Assembly: GCF_017976235.1 (NCBI RefSeq)
Contig: NZ_JACVHC010000003.1
Location: 805,445-869,444, forward strand
From: Pseudomonas anatoliensis
Lineage (GTDB): Bacteria; Pseudomonadota; Gammaproteobacteria; Pseudomonadales; Pseudomonadaceae
Length of the DNA: 64,000 nt
Reading direction: 5' to 3'
The position numbers and the translations under genes were made by a program. A model generated the notes under the pieces. That model was not told the origin of the DNA and made no database searches. It worked only from the letters and a program-made list of their open reading frames with translations. This document shows, in pieces, positions 45,160 through 54,857 of this stretch (positions are counted from its first letter, which is position 1; each line of letters opens with the position of its first letter).

Positions 45160-46161
45160 ATGAAGCAACTGTCCGACGTAAAATTTTCCACCCTCGATCT
45201 GGTGCCCGTTCGCGAGAACGGCAGCCCGGCGCAGTCGCTGCGCAATTCGCTGGACCTAGCGCAGCACGCCGAGAAATTCGGCTACACGCGGTTCTGGGTG
45301 GCTGAACACCACAACATGGACGGCATCGCCAGTTCCGCCACCTCGGTGCTGCTCGGTTATCTGGCCGGCGGTACCTCGACCATCCGCGTCGGATCTGGCG
45401 GGGTGATGCTGCCCAACCATGCGCCGCTGGTGATCGCCGAACAGTTCGGCACGCTGGAAAGTCTGTATCCCGGACGTATCGACCTCGGACTGGGCCGGGC
45501 GCCGGGTTCCGATCAAATGACCGCCCGCGCACTGCGCCGTGAGCGTTCCGGCAGTGCTGACGATTTCCCGGAAGATGTTGCCGAGCTGGCGCGTTATCTC
45601 GGCCCGCGCACCCCGGATCAACGGGTAATCGCCATGCCCGGCACCGGCACCAATGTGCCGATATGGCTGCTCGGTTCGAGCCTGTTTAGTGCGCAACTGG
45701 CCGGTGAGCGCGGTTTGCCCTACGCCTTCGCCTCGCATTTCGCCCCGCGCTTCATGCACGAGGCCATCCGCGTCTACCGCAATCACTTCAAGCCGTCGGC
45801 GGTGCTCGACAAGCCGTACGTCATGCTCGGTGTGCCGCTGGTAGCGGCGGACACTGATGAACAAGCCGATTACCTGGCGACTTCGGTGTACCAGCGAATC
45901 CTCGCGTTGATGCGTGGACAAAGCCTGGTGCAGCGCCCACCGGTGGATACCATGGACGGCCTGTGGCTGCCCCATGAACGTGAAGCGGTGGGGGATTTCC
46001 TCGGTCTGGCGATGGTTGGCGGTCCGGCGAAAATCCGCGCGAAACTGGAGGTGCTGATTGAGCAAACCCAGGCGGATGAGCTGATCTTTACCTCTGACTT
46101 GTATGAACATGCCGATCGCGTGCGTTCGTACGAGTTGCTGGCGCAGGTGATGAAGGGCTAA
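45160..46161 (+). CDS. LLM-class flavin-dependent oxidoreductase
   Basis: The 333-residue luciferase-like monooxygenase-fold protein begins [19 protein letters not shown] and shows [26 protein letters not shown] and [14 protein letters not shown], the pattern of the MsnO8/YhbW-type LLM family that uses reduced FMN. It is cytoplasmic with no signal. Substrate is unknown. It is divergent from the OsmC-like gene. A REP pair and then a bidirectional terminator follow the stop. Confidence 0.9.
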   Translation: MKQLSDVKFSTLDLVPVRENGSPAQSLRNSLDLAQHAEKFGYTRFWVAEHHNMDGIASSATSVLLGYLAGGTSTIRVGSGGVMLPNHAPLVIAEQFGTLESLYPGRIDLGLGRAPGSDQMTARALRRERSGSADDFPEDVAELARYLGPRTPDQRVIAMPGTGTNVPIWLLGSSLFSAQLAGERGLPYAFASHFAPRFMHEAIRVYRNHFKPSAVLDKPYVMLGVPLVAADTDEQADYLATSVYQRILALMRGQSLVQRPPVDTMDGLWLPHEREAVGDFLGLAMVGGPAKIRAKLEVLIEQTQADELIFTSDLYEHADRVRSYELLAQVMKG

Positions 46162-46185
46162 CTGAATCTCCCCCGCTCAAAACGT

Positions 46186-46267
46186 GTAGGAGCTGGGGCA
46201 CGCTGCGATCTTTTGATCTGGATCTTAAAAACAGGATCAAAAGATCGCAGCGTGCCGCAGCTCCTAC
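46186..46267. repeat. REP doublet, family A (inverted orientation)
   Basis: Same unit as the other family A doublets but arranged with the GTAGGAGC ends outside and the GATC ends inside, the opposite of those at 8112, 11977 and 26896. Confidence 0.88.
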
Positions 46268-46287
46268 ATTGAAAAATGGTTGCCCAC

Positions 46288-46317
46288 AAAAAAGCCGACG
46301 CATTCGCGTCGGCTTTT
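46288..46317. terminator. Bidirectional Rho-independent terminator
   Basis: GCCGACGC-attc-GCGTCGGC stem flanked by A- and T-runs, between the LLM gene (+) and the DUF1161 gene (-) that converge here. Confidence 0.9.
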
Positions 46318-46332
46318 GCATTTCAGGCGCGA

Positions 46333-46557
46333 TCAACCGCGTTTGTAGACGATTTCCTTGGTGCCACCTTCACAGCTGCCGACGACATCGCCGCCAGCCG
46401 CGGCACCCTTCTCGACGATCTCCAGCGAATACCCGGAAACGCCCTTGGCATCCAGCTTCGCCGCAATTTCGGCCTTCAGATCTTCACAAGGCTTGCCGGC
46501 AGCAAACGCACCACCCGCAAGGCTCAACAAACCTACTGCCAACATGAACTTCTTCAT
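46333..46557 (-). CDS. DUF1161 small secreted protein (second copy)
   Basis: The 74-residue protein has a signal peptide (MKKFMLAVGLLSLAGGAFA) and the core PCEDLKAEIAAKLDAKGVSGYSLEIV ... VVGSCEGGTKEIVYKRG, with the same two cysteines as the paralogue at 43989. The ATG at 46557 follows GGGAG. It has an alanine/glycine insert (EKGAAAGGD) in place of the charged EEADKHD of the other copy. Function is unknown. Confidence 0.87.
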   Translation of the reverse strand: MKKFMLAVGLLSLAGGAFAAGKPCEDLKAEIAAKLDAKGVSGYSLEIVEKGAAAGGDVVGSCEGGTKEIVYKRG

Positions 46558-46587
46558 CGGTCGCACTCCCTGGTCGGATTAAAAGAG

Positions 46588-46618
46588 GCGGGCATCGGGT
46601 CATCCACCCGATGCGCCA
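46588..46618 (-). terminator. Possible terminator downstream of dodecin gene
   Basis: A GCATCGGGT/ACCCGATGC hairpin, followed on the minus strand by a short CTTTT. The T-run is interrupted, so it is a weak candidate. Confidence 0.45.
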
Positions 46619-46684
46619 CCCTGTAGCGCTTTGCCATTCCTATGGCACTCGGCCAGCGCGCAAGTTCAGAAGCGTAGACCAAAC

Positions 46685-46900
46685 TCAGCTGCTGGCGATG
46701 CGGAACCCGACTTTCAGTGTCACCTGAAAGTGCGCAGCTTTACCGTCCTTGATGTGGCCGCGGGTCTCGGTCACTTCAAACCACTCCAGATGCTTGATGC
46801 TCTTGTTGGCTTCGGCCAACGCATTATTGATGGCGTCTTCGATGCTGGTTGGGGACGAGCCGACCAGCTCGACTTTCTTGTACGTGTGATGGTCAGTCAT
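46685..46900 (-). CDS. Dodecin family flavin-binding protein
   Basis: The 71-residue protein (MTDHHTYKKVELVGSSPTSIEDAINNALAEANKSIKHLEWFEVTETRGHI) matches dodecins: VELVGSSxxSxExAI, the flavin-contact tryptophan in LEWFEV and the end VTLKVGFRI. Dodecins form dodecamers that store flavin or protect against its photochemistry. AAGGAG lies before the ATG at 46900; the longer open frame is a shadow. It is divergent from the DUF883 gene. Confidence 0.93.
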   Translation of the reverse strand: MTDHHTYKKVELVGSSPTSIEDAINNALAEANKSIKHLEWFEVTETRGHIKDGKAAHFQVTLKVGFRIASS

Positions 46901-47057
46901 GGTGATCTCCTTGGGATGTGGAATTGAGACTAGCAGTGAATTTGCACTGTTGATTTCGGCGGCTTTGCGCAAGCGAAGTTCAGAATTTCTGCACTTTCTC
47001 AATCCTCTGAAGTCCCAACCAACACACGCCACTCATCACCAATGCAGGAGAGCCACC

Positions 47058-47384
47058 ATGGCCAACACCTCTTTACGTAAAGCCTCATTGCAAAGCATGG
47101 AAGCGGAGATCGAGAGTCTGCTCAAGTCGTTGGAAGGCCTGAAGGACGACGCTTCCGACGAGTCGCGCAAGACCCTCAAGGCGTTGAAAAGCAATGCCGA
47201 AAGTGCGCTGAAACATTCGCGTCACCTGCTCAGCGATGCCTACGAAGAAGTCAAAGTGAAAACCCGCGAGACCGGGATCGCCACCCGTGATTACGCACAG
47301 GAACATCCATGGACCACCGCCGGTGTTGCGGTGGGTGCCTTGGGTCTACTGGCCGCTTACTTGCTGTTCAAGCGCGGCGAGTGA
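47058..47384 (+). CDS. DUF883 / ElaB-YqjD family membrane-anchored protein
   Basis: A 108-residue protein with a long amphipathic coiled region ([46 protein letters not shown]) and a C-terminal membrane helix ([18 protein letters not shown]) ended by KRGE. This is the ElaB/YqjD layout of stationary-phase, inner-membrane proteins that can bind ribosomes in E. coli. GGAG precedes the ATG. It overlaps the convergent trpI by 28 bases. Confidence 0.88.
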   Translation: MANTSLRKASLQSMEAEIESLLKSLEGLKDDASDESRKTLKALKSNAESALKHSRHLLSDAYEEVKVKTRETGIATRDYAQEHPWTTAGVAVGALGLLAAYLLFKRGE

Positions 47385-48274
47385 TCCGGCTGGCGCAGCT
47401 CTTGTTTGAGCCATTGCGCCAGTTGCCGGGCGCGCCCATCCGCGGCGCGCTTGGGTAGCCACAACGCCAGTTGCGCCGGGGTTTCACAGAAGCCCCATGG
47501 CGCAACCAGGCGCCCGGCCTTCAAGTCTTCGGTGACCAGCGGCTCCGGCGCGATGGCCACGCCAAGGCCCGCCACTGCGGCTTCCAGCAAATAATACAAA
47601 TGCTCAAAACCTTGCCCGAGCTTCAACGCGTTGGCGTCGAGGTGATTTTGCTGTGCCCAGCTCGGCCAGGCTTGCGGCCGCGATGTCGTGTGCAGCAAGG
47701 GCTCGTCGAGCAGCGCTGAGGCGGGCGCTGTTTGCAGGCGTTGATACCCGATGAACAGCGGGCTCATGACGGGGCCGATGCGTTCTGCAGCCAGCTCGTA
47801 AACCTGCATGTCTGCGGGCCAGGGTGGTTCTGCGAACAGCAGCAACGCGTCCAGCCCCGGTCGCCTGGGATCGAGATCACCTTCACCCGCCGACAAATGC
47901 AGGCGCAAATCCGGCAGATCGGCATTCAGCCTTCCCAATCGCGGGATGAACCAGCGAGCCAGCAAGCTTCCCGAGCAGCCGAGCACGAATGGCGCATCGG
48001 CTGTACTTTGCGTCAGCTCAGCACAAACACTGCGCAAGCGATCAAACGCCTCGCCGCTGGCATCGCGTAAACGCACACCGGCATCTGTGAGTTTCAAGCC
48101 GCGCCCATCCTTGACGAACAGGCTGACGCCAAGGTGTTCTTCCAGCACCTTGAGCTGGCGGCTGACCGCACCGTGGGTGACGTGCAGTTGTTCGGCGGCC
48201 TGGCTGACGCTGTTCAGCCGGGCAGTGGCTTCGAAGGCGCGCAAGGCGTTAAGCGGGGGAAGGTCGTGGCTCAT
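47357..48274 (-). CDS. trpI: LysR-type activator TrpI of the trpBA operon
   Basis: The 305-residue LysR regulator has its helix-turn-helix at residues 18-46 ([29 protein letters not shown]) and an effector-binding domain. It is divergent from trpBA, the arrangement in which TrpI, bound to indoleglycerol phosphate, activates trpBA in P. aeruginosa and P. putida. A LysR-type inverted repeat lies just upstream. Identity rests on gene position plus family. Confidence 0.9.
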   Translation of the reverse strand: MSHDLPPLNALRAFEATARLNSVSQAAEQLHVTHGAVSRQLKVLEEHLGVSLFVKDGRGLKLTDAGVRLRDASGEAFDRLRSVCAELTQSTADAPFVLGCSGSLLARWFIPRLGRLNADLPDLRLHLSAGEGDLDPRRPGLDALLLFAEPPWPADMQVYELAAERIGPVMSPLFIGYQRLQTAPASALLDEPLLHTTSRPQAWPSWAQQNHLDANALKLGQGFEHLYYLLEAAVAGLGVAIAPEPLVTEDLKAGRLVAPWGFCETPAQLALWLPKRAADGRARQLAQWLKQELRQPDHSPRLNSK

Positions 48275-48279
48275 GGTAT

Positions 48280-48298
48280 CTGTGAGTTTTCCTGACAG
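48280..48298. promoter_or_regulatory. Candidate TrpI binding site
   Basis: CTGTGAG-ttttc-CTGACAG is an imperfect inverted repeat (six of seven arm positions pair) between trpI and trpB. It starts 6 bases from the trpI start codon and its centre is 106 bases before trpB. LysR activators usually bind further from the activated promoter and close to their own start. Confidence 0.55.
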
Positions 48299-48343
48299 GT
48301 TGCAGCGATCTTATCGGTTTTCAGCATAGAAGGTCAGGGGTAG

Positions 48344-49626
<1,283 letters not shown>

Positions 49627-49627
<1 letters not shown>

Positions 49628-50439
49628 TGAGCCGCCTGCAAACCCGTTTTGCCGAACTCAATCAACAGAATCGCGCCGCGCTGGTGACTTTTGTCACCGC
49701 CGGTGATCCTGATTACGACACTTCGCTGGCGATTCTCAAAGGCTTGCCGAAAGCCGGCGCCGACGTGATTGAATTGGGCATGCCGTTCACCGATCCGATG
49801 GCTGACGGCCCGGCGATTCAACTGGCGAATATCCGTGCGTTGGGCGCCAAGCAGAATCTGCTGAAAACCCTGCAAATGGTCCGCGAGTTCCGCGAAGACA
49901 ACAGCGACACGCCGCTGGTGCTGATGGGCTACTACAACCCGATCCACAAGTTTGGTGTCGAGCGTTTCATTGCTGAGGCCAAAGAGGCTGGCGTCGACGG
50001 CCTGATCGTTGTCGACATGCCGCCGGAGCACAACGAAGAATTGTGCGACCCGGCGCAGGCTGCCGGTCTGGACTTCATCCGTCTGACTACGCCGACCACC
50101 GACGACGCGCGCCTGCCGAAGGTTCTCAACGGCAGCTCCGGTTTTGTGTACTACGTGTCGGTTGCCGGTGTCACCGGTGCCGGCGCGGCGACGCTGGAGC
50201 ACGTCGAAGAGGCGGTCACTCGTCTGCGCCGCCACACCGATCTGCCGATCAGCATTGGTTTCGGTATCCGTACGCCGGAGCAGGCCGCTGCGATTGCGCG
50301 TCTGGCTGACGGTGTTGTGGTGGGCTCGGCACTGATCGATCACATCGCCAATGCCGCGACACCTGATCAGGCCATCGACGGCGTGTTGAGCTTGTGCTCG
50401 GCGCTGGCAGAAGGCGTGCGTAAGGCTCGCGTAAGCTGA
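49627..50439 (+). CDS. trpA: Tryptophan synthase alpha subunit
   Basis: The 270-residue TIM-barrel subunit cleaves indole-3-glycerol phosphate and channels indole to TrpB. The catalytic glutamate is in [16 protein letters not shown] (near residue 50) and the aspartate in [12 protein letters not shown]; the phosphate loop [13 protein letters not shown] is present. The start at 49627 overlaps the trpB stop; the longer open frame is a shadow of trpB. Confidence 0.97.
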
Positions 50440-50501
50440 GGGTAAAGTTCCTGATACAGAGGAATTAGCGCCTCGCGGCACAGACTAATTCAGCAAGATC
50501 G

Positions 50502-50535
50502 AGGGCTTCAGGACTACGTTCTGAAGCCCTTTTTG
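50502..50535 (+). terminator. Rho-independent terminator of trpBA
   Basis: AGGGCTTCAG/CTGAAGCCCT stem with a 9-base loop and five Ts, 63 bases after the trpA stop. Confidence 0.88.
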
Positions 50536-50561
50536 CTGTCAGTGCAGTGAGGAAAGACCCG

Positions 50562-51005
50562 ATGAAAATGCCGAAACGTCTGATAGCCGGATTGGGCGTG
50601 CTGATGATCAGCGCGACGCCGCTGCTGGCCAGCGCCGATCAACGTAATGATCACGACCGTGGCGGTCCGCAGCAGGGCCAACACGACAATCGCGGTGACG
50701 ATCACCGTGGCCCGCAGAACGACCACCGTGGCGGTCCGCCGCCGCGTGACTTCGGCCCGGTGCGCCAGACCATCCGCGACAATCATGGCTACTTCGTGCG
50801 CGGTGCGCCGCCACCGCCGGGTATTCATCTGGAACGCGGCCGGCCGTTGCCGCATGGCTACTACGGCGAGAGACTGGATAATCGCGCGTTGGGACATCTG
50901 CCGTATTACCAAGGCTACGAATGGCGCCGGGCCGGTGGCGATATTGTGCTGATCGCGGTGGGTACCGGGATCATTTATGAAATTCTGGATGGAGTTTTGT
51001 ATTGA
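50562..51005 (+). CDS. RcnB family periplasmic protein
   Basis: The 147-residue protein has a signal peptide (LIAGLGVLMISATPLLASA) and then a low-complexity stretch rich in His, Asp, Arg and Gly (RNDHDRGGPQQGQHDNRGDD ... HRGGPPPRDFG), followed by an RcnB-like domain (HGYFVRGAPPPPGIHLERGRPLPHGYY ... YQGYEWRRAGGDIVLI). RcnB proteins are periplasmic and linked to nickel/cobalt handling in E. coli. The ATG at 50562 follows GAGGAAAG. The last codons are copied in a 35-base tandem duplication. Confidence 0.8.
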   Translation: MKMPKRLIAGLGVLMISATPLLASADQRNDHDRGGPQQGQHDNRGDDHRGPQNDHRGGPPPRDFGPVRQTIRDNHGYFVRGAPPPPGIHLERGRPLPHGYYGERLDNRALGHLPYYQGYEWRRAGGDIVLIAVGTGIIYEILDGVLY

Positions 51006-51045
51006 GCTGATATGAAATTCTGGATGGGGTTTTGTATTGAGCTGA
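50976..51045. repeat. 35-base exact-period tandem duplication
   Basis: Copies at 50976-51010 and 51011-51045 differ at a single base (ggagtttt versus ggggtttt). The first contains the last codons and stop of the RcnB-like gene; the second lies wholly after the stop. The perfect abutment suggests a recent slippage or unequal event. Confidence 0.92.
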
Positions 51046-51055
51046 CACGACCCCT

Positions 51056-51186
51056 GTGGCGAGGGGATTTATCCCCGATGGGCTGCGCAGCAGCCCCAAA
51101 CCCGGAAAACGCGATTATGCAGACATAACGTGCTTGCTGGAGTTGCGGCTGCTGCGCAGCCGATCGGGGATAAATCCCCTCGCCAC
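51056..51186. repeat. REP doublet, family C
   Basis: Inverted GTGGCGAGGGGATTTATCCC units with GGCTGCGCAGCAGC inner arms between the RcnB-like and DUF4105 genes, which converge. Same family as 22866. Confidence 0.92.
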
Positions 51187-51210
51187 AATGGTTTGGGGGC
51201 AGCCTTTACA

Positions 51211-53172
51211 TCAGGGCAGCTCCAGCCCGCCCGAAGCCTTGTGCAATTTGCGCAAATGCTCGCCGATCTGTTTCACGTTGGCCTCGCTGGCAGCAATTTC
51301 GGCGGCGCGCTTGGGTTCCAGCAATTTACGCACTTCCTTGTCCAGATCACCGCTGAGTAACAGCAGCTTCTTCTGCCGCTGGCTGCTTTCCGCTTCGAGT
51401 CGGCTGAACTCGCTGGGTTGCGGCAAACCGTAGCCTTTCGAATCCAGCAGTTCCGCCGGACGACTGAGGAACCCACTGTTAGCGAGGATTTCCTGCAAGG
51501 TCGCATTGGCCTTGTCCATTCCGCCATTCTCCAGTTCCCGCGCACCCAGATACCGCTGTTTGACCTCGTCCTGAGCGAGCAACAACTGGCGACGGAAACT
51601 CGCCTGCTCCAGCAGCAACAGCGCGGCGCTGGTGCGCAGGTCGGCGCGGTCGAACCATTCGCGGCGTTCTTCGGCCGACAACGAAAGCCATTCCTCGACG
51701 GTGTTCTGTTTGATCGGCAGCTGCTTCTTCAGCACGTCGAACATCGCCTGATAGCGATCGCGGAACGAGTCGAAGCGATAGCCCAGACGCAGCGCCTCTT
51801 TCGGATCATCCAGGACGCTGGTGTCGGCCAGACCACGGCCCTTGAGCACTTCCAGCAAACCGTTGGGCATGATGCTGTCGAGGCCGGTGAGCTGCGCGTT
51901 GTTGCTGCCGCTGCGCAACAGTTTCAAGCCTTCCACCGCGCAGTTGTTGGACAGGAAGAAATAGTTGCCGTCATAGCTCCAGTGCATCTCGGCGGCATGT
52001 TCGACCACGCCTTCGATCTCGCTGCGTGACAGATTCAGCGGTACCGAGGCGAGGCTGCGCAGTTCGGTCTTGGTGTACTCGTCGATCACCTGCGCCAACG
52101 GCAGGACAAATAGCCGCGAAGGGTATTTGCCGACCAGTCCGTCCCAACTCGACAGCTGCACATCTCCCACGAAGGCGCGGTAGGACAGCACCAGATGTTG
52201 ATCCAGATCGAGCCGGCAATCCGGACCGCGCGGGCGCCCCGGTGCACAGATCACCAGACGCAACATGCTGTGACCCCAACGGCTGACCCAGTTCTGATTG
52301 GCCTCGGCCAGTAAGTAATCGACGGCGTAGACACGCTCCGGATCGACTTGTCCCAATGGTTGCTTGGCGAAGTCGTTGCCGGCGTTCAGAAACGCGAAGG
52401 TTTTGGCGCAAGTGTTCGGGGCAGGTGGCGCCCAGCCGAAGTGATCCTTGTAATAGCGATACAGCGCCGGGCGGCGGCAGGCGTAGCTCGGGTCGAGGAG
52501 AAAGTACTCCATGTTGACCGCGACGAACTCCTTGGGACTGGAGATTTCGTAGAGGTCGGGGCTGCGGGCAATCTGTCGGTTGTGTTGCTCACGCTCGCCG
52601 CGACGGCCGACGTATTGCTGCCAGCCGGCGAGGTCGAGCAATCGCGGGTCATCACTGAGGGTAAAGCGGCGCCCGTTCTGGCCACGGCATTCATCGGGAA
52701 TGCCGATCAGCCCGGCACTGTTGAAGCGGCGGGTGCAGCGCTGGATCAGCGTGCGCTCGGCGTTTGGCCAGAGGCGCGCGCGGTCATAAATGTGGGTAAT
52801 TTCGTGCAGCACCGTGGCGAGCAGTTCCTGGCGCACAGTGCCGTGGGGGCGATTGGTCTTCTCTTTGGCCGCGCTGCCGTCGGTGAGGCTGGCAAGCAAT
52901 TTGCGGTTCAGATCGAGTTCGGCGACCAGGGTTGCCTGGCCATAGGCATTGGCGGGCATGTCATCGGTCCAGCCGACATCAATGCGCCGATCCAGCCGCT
53001 CGATGAAGCTGGGCGGCAAGGCCTGCATGGCTTCATCGATCAGCGCCTGGCTGGCCTGTTGTTGGGCAGGGCTCAGACCGTCGGTCTTAAGCCGCAATTG
53101 CAGGCCGGCGTGGGCACTGTTGCCAAGCAGCAACAACGCCCCGGCCAGTAGCCAGGCGCCAAGTGACTTCAC
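51211..53172 (-). CDS. DUF4105 domain protein with zincin-like N-terminal region
   Basis: The 653-residue exported protein has a signal peptide (LLAGALLLLGNSAHA). The N-terminal third contains LATVLHEITHIYDRARLW, an HExxH zinc motif near residue 123. The middle (WVSRWGHSMLRLV ... YDGNYFFLSNNCAVEGLKLL, about 290-420) has the His and Cys-rich signature of the DUF4105/Lnb-type periplasmic domain, and a long helical C-terminus follows. GTG at 53172 overlaps the stop of a DUF2388 gene (GTGA). A periplasmic or envelope enzyme is likely; the reaction is unknown. Confidence 0.82.
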   Translation of the reverse strand: MKSLGAWLLAGALLLLGNSAHAGLQLRLKTDGLSPAQQQASQALIDEAMQALPPSFIERLDRRIDVGWTDDMPANAYGQATLVAELDLNRKLLASLTDGSAAKEKTNRPHGTVRQELLATVLHEITHIYDRARLWPNAERTLIQRCTRRFNSAGLIGIPDECRGQNGRRFTLSDDPRLLDLAGWQQYVGRRGEREQHNRQIARSPDLYEISSPKEFVAVNMEYFLLDPSYACRRPALYRYYKDHFGWAPPAPNTCAKTFAFLNAGNDFAKQPLGQVDPERVYAVDYLLAEANQNWVSRWGHSMLRLVICAPGRPRGPDCRLDLDQHLVLSYRAFVGDVQLSSWDGLVGKYPSRLFVLPLAQVIDEYTKTELRSLASVPLNLSRSEIEGVVEHAAEMHWSYDGNYFFLSNNCAVEGLKLLRSGSNNAQLTGLDSIMPNGLLEVLKGRGLADTSVLDDPKEALRLGYRFDSFRDRYQAMFDVLKKQLPIKQNTVEEWLSLSAEERREWFDRADLRTSAALLLLEQASFRRQLLLAQDEVKQRYLGARELENGGMDKANATLQEILANSGFLSRPAELLDSKGYGLPQPSEFSRLEAESSQRQKKLLLLSGDLDKEVRKLLEPKRAAEIAASEANVKQIGEHLRKLHKASGGLELP

Positions 53173-53489
53173 AGTGCGAGGATGGCTTCGGCGAGAACCT
53201 GATCGCTGGCGTCGCGAGCTTCCGGCACGCGAGTGCGCAAGGTGTTGAGGGCGGCTTCCAGGTGCGCGCCACGGATATCACCGTTGCTGGCGACAAAGCT
53301 GGCGGCGTCGTCGTGGGCTTCGCGGATGATTTTCGAGTCGCGAATCGACGTGGTGGTATCGGACGTGAAATCGATGGTGCGCTGGGAGGCACGAACGATG
53401 ATGTTACTGGTGGCTACCAGGGTGTGCGCCTGGGCCAGGTCGGCCAACAAAAACAGGCCAAGGGCGGCAGCAATCAGCGGGCTACGCAT
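53169..53489 (-). CDS. DUF2388 secreted protein (copy 1)
   Basis: The 106-residue protein has a signal peptide (LIAAALGLFLLADLAQA) and the DUF2388 core: ATSNIIVRASQRTIDFTSDTTTSIRDSKIIREAHDDAASFVASNGDIRGAHLEAALNTL. Its stop overlaps the start of the DUF4105 gene, which argues for coupled translation. GGAG lies 7 bases before the ATG. Function is unknown. Confidence 0.85.
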   Translation of the reverse strand: MRSPLIAAALGLFLLADLAQAHTLVATSNIIVRASQRTIDFTSDTTTSIRDSKIIREAHDDAASFVASNGDIRGAHLEAALNTLRTRVPEARDASDQVLAEAILAL

Positions 53490-53531
53490 GGAACGACTCC
53501 GAAGGGCAATGTTAACAAGGGACTGAGATGA

Positions 53532-53840
53532 CTATTGGACGAGAATTGCCTCTGCCAGTTCAAGGTCGCTGACATGAAGTTTCGGCCGGGTTTTACGCAG
53601 GTAGTGCAGTGCGGATTCCAGTCGAGCGCCGCGCAATTCACCGTCGCTGGCAACAAACACCGCCGCATCATCGTGGGCGACGAGCAGCAGTTTACGGTCG
53701 AACGGCGCGGAAGACACCATGCCGGTCGCCCAGACGCTTACCACGGTGTTTTGCGTGGAGATGTCGAAGGCGTTGGCCGAGGTCGTCCAGCAAGCAGTTA
53801 ACAATACGGAAGGGATCAGGAATTTTTGAAGAAAAGGCAT
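53532..53840 (-). CDS. DUF2388 secreted protein (copy 2)
   Basis: The 102-residue protein has a signal peptide (FLIPSVLLTACWTTSANA) and a diverged DUF2388 domain: VVSVWATGMVSSAPFDRKLLLVAHDDAAVFVASDGELRGARLESALHYLR. It keeps HDDAAxFVAS and RGAxLESAL but lacks the TSDxTxS stretch of the other copies. The ATG at 53840 is preferred over an upstream TTG at 53852. It is in the same orientation as its neighbours. Confidence 0.8.
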   Translation of the reverse strand: MPFLQKFLIPSVLLTACWTTSANAFDISTQNTVVSVWATGMVSSAPFDRKLLLVAHDDAAVFVASDGELRGARLESALHYLRKTRPKLHVSDLELAEAILVQ

Positions 53841-53946
53841 GGGACTCGGCAACTGTTGGCGAGCCGTAAGGCTAGCGCAACGCCCGGACTAGAGCCAGCG
53901 CCGAAATATCGGGACACGACCGGCGTGCCCCGCCATGCCGGACTGC

Positions 53947-54264
53947 TTAGATAGTCAGAATGGCCTGAGCCAACTGAGCGTCGGTGGCCTGCAGTTGTGG
54001 AGCCTGATGACGGATGTGTTCCAGCGCGCTTTCCAGTTTCACGCCGCGGATGTCGCCTTGGCTGGCGACGAAGCTGGCAGCGTCGTCACGGGCAGCGAGC
54101 ACGATCTTGTCGTCACGGAAGGAAGAGGTGACGTCGGAAGTAGCGTCGGAGGAGGCTTTAAGGGCGCCGACAATCGAGTCGGTGGTCACGATGAAGCTGG
54201 TAGCGCTGGCGTTGGCAGCTACGGCCAACAGGGCAGCGGCGCTGAGAATGCGAAGACGGGTCAT
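53947..54264 (-). CDS. DUF2388 secreted protein (copy 3)
   Basis: The 105-residue protein has a signal peptide (ILSAAALLAVAANASA) and the DUF2388 core TTDSIVGALKASSDATSDVTSSFRDDKIVLAARDDAASFVASQGDIRGVKLESALEHIR. AGGAG precedes the ATG at 54264. It is the first gene of the likely DUF2388-DUF2388-DUF2388-DUF4105 transcript. The three copies have similar length and no cysteines in the mature part. Confidence 0.85.
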   Translation of the reverse strand: MTRLRILSAAALLAVAANASATSFIVTTDSIVGALKASSDATSDVTSSFRDDKIVLAARDDAASFVASQGDIRGVKLESALEHIRHQAPQLQATDAQLAQAILTI

Positions 54265-54406
54265 GGGATAACTCCTGTGGATAAACCGTATAGAGAGGTG
54301 GCTCGGTATCTGAGGAGTCAGACGCCATCGGCACAACATTCGCCACGTACTGAATGGATATTAGGCCGGGATCAACACTTCGGACCAGTGTCTGGATAAA
54401 AAACAT

Positions 54407-54481
54407 GTAGGAGCTGCCGAAGGCTGCGATCTTTTGATTGTGATTTCAGGATCAAAAGATCGCAGCCTTCGGCAGCTCCTA
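54407..54481. repeat. REP doublet, family A (inverted orientation)
   Basis: GTAGGAGCTGCCGAAGGCTG units facing inward, with GATC ends at the centre as in the doublet at 46186, between the DUF2388 promoter region and the DUF1127 terminator. Confidence 0.9.
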
Positions 54482-54551
54482 TTAATTGTACTGGTTAATA
54501 TGCTTGACTAAGAAACTGTACTTGTATTGGTTTTTGAATGTCCAAAACGAC

Positions 54552-54588
54552 AAAACCCGTCGTGGTTTCCCACGACGGGTTTTGTTTT
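54552..54588. terminator. Rho-independent terminator after DUF1127 gene
   Basis: AAAACCCGTCGTGG...CCACGACGGGTTTT, a 14-base stem with T-runs on both strands. On the minus strand it lies 54 bases after the DUF1127 stop. Confidence 0.9.
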
Positions 54589-54641
54589 ATTCAATTCGGG
54601 TTGCTGGCGGTGGGTCTAACGACCAGAGCCAGCGACGCTAC

Positions 54642-54857
54642 TTAGCGCCAGAACGGCTTGCTCAGCTCTTCGTAGCGTTGTGCTTCGCTGATACCGGCGT
54701 CAGCCAGCAGACGCGAATCCAGACGGGCCAATTGGTGGCGGCTGGAGATGCGGCGCTGCCACAACATCAGGTTGGCGAGAACGCGCAGAGGCATGGAAGC
54801 CTGGGTTTTTGCAGCTTTGTCTTCGAAGAACAGTTCGGAACTGAGTGTACGTTCCAT
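54642..54857 (-). CDS. DUF1127 small arginine-rich protein
   Basis: The 71-residue protein ends in the DUF1127 motif: RVLANLMLWQRRISSRHQLARLDSRLLADAGISEAQRYEELSKPFWR. Proteins of this family often respond to stress or act as small regulators of RNA turnover or phosphate and carbon use. The ATG at 54857 sits nine bases after GGAAGG; another ATG at 54866 directly abuts it and is less likely. Upstream lies an unusual array of ACTGTA half-sites. Confidence 0.85.
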   Translation of the reverse strand: MERTLSSELFFEDKAAKTQASMPLRVLANLMLWQRRISSRHQLARLDSRLLADAGISEAQRYEELSKPFWR

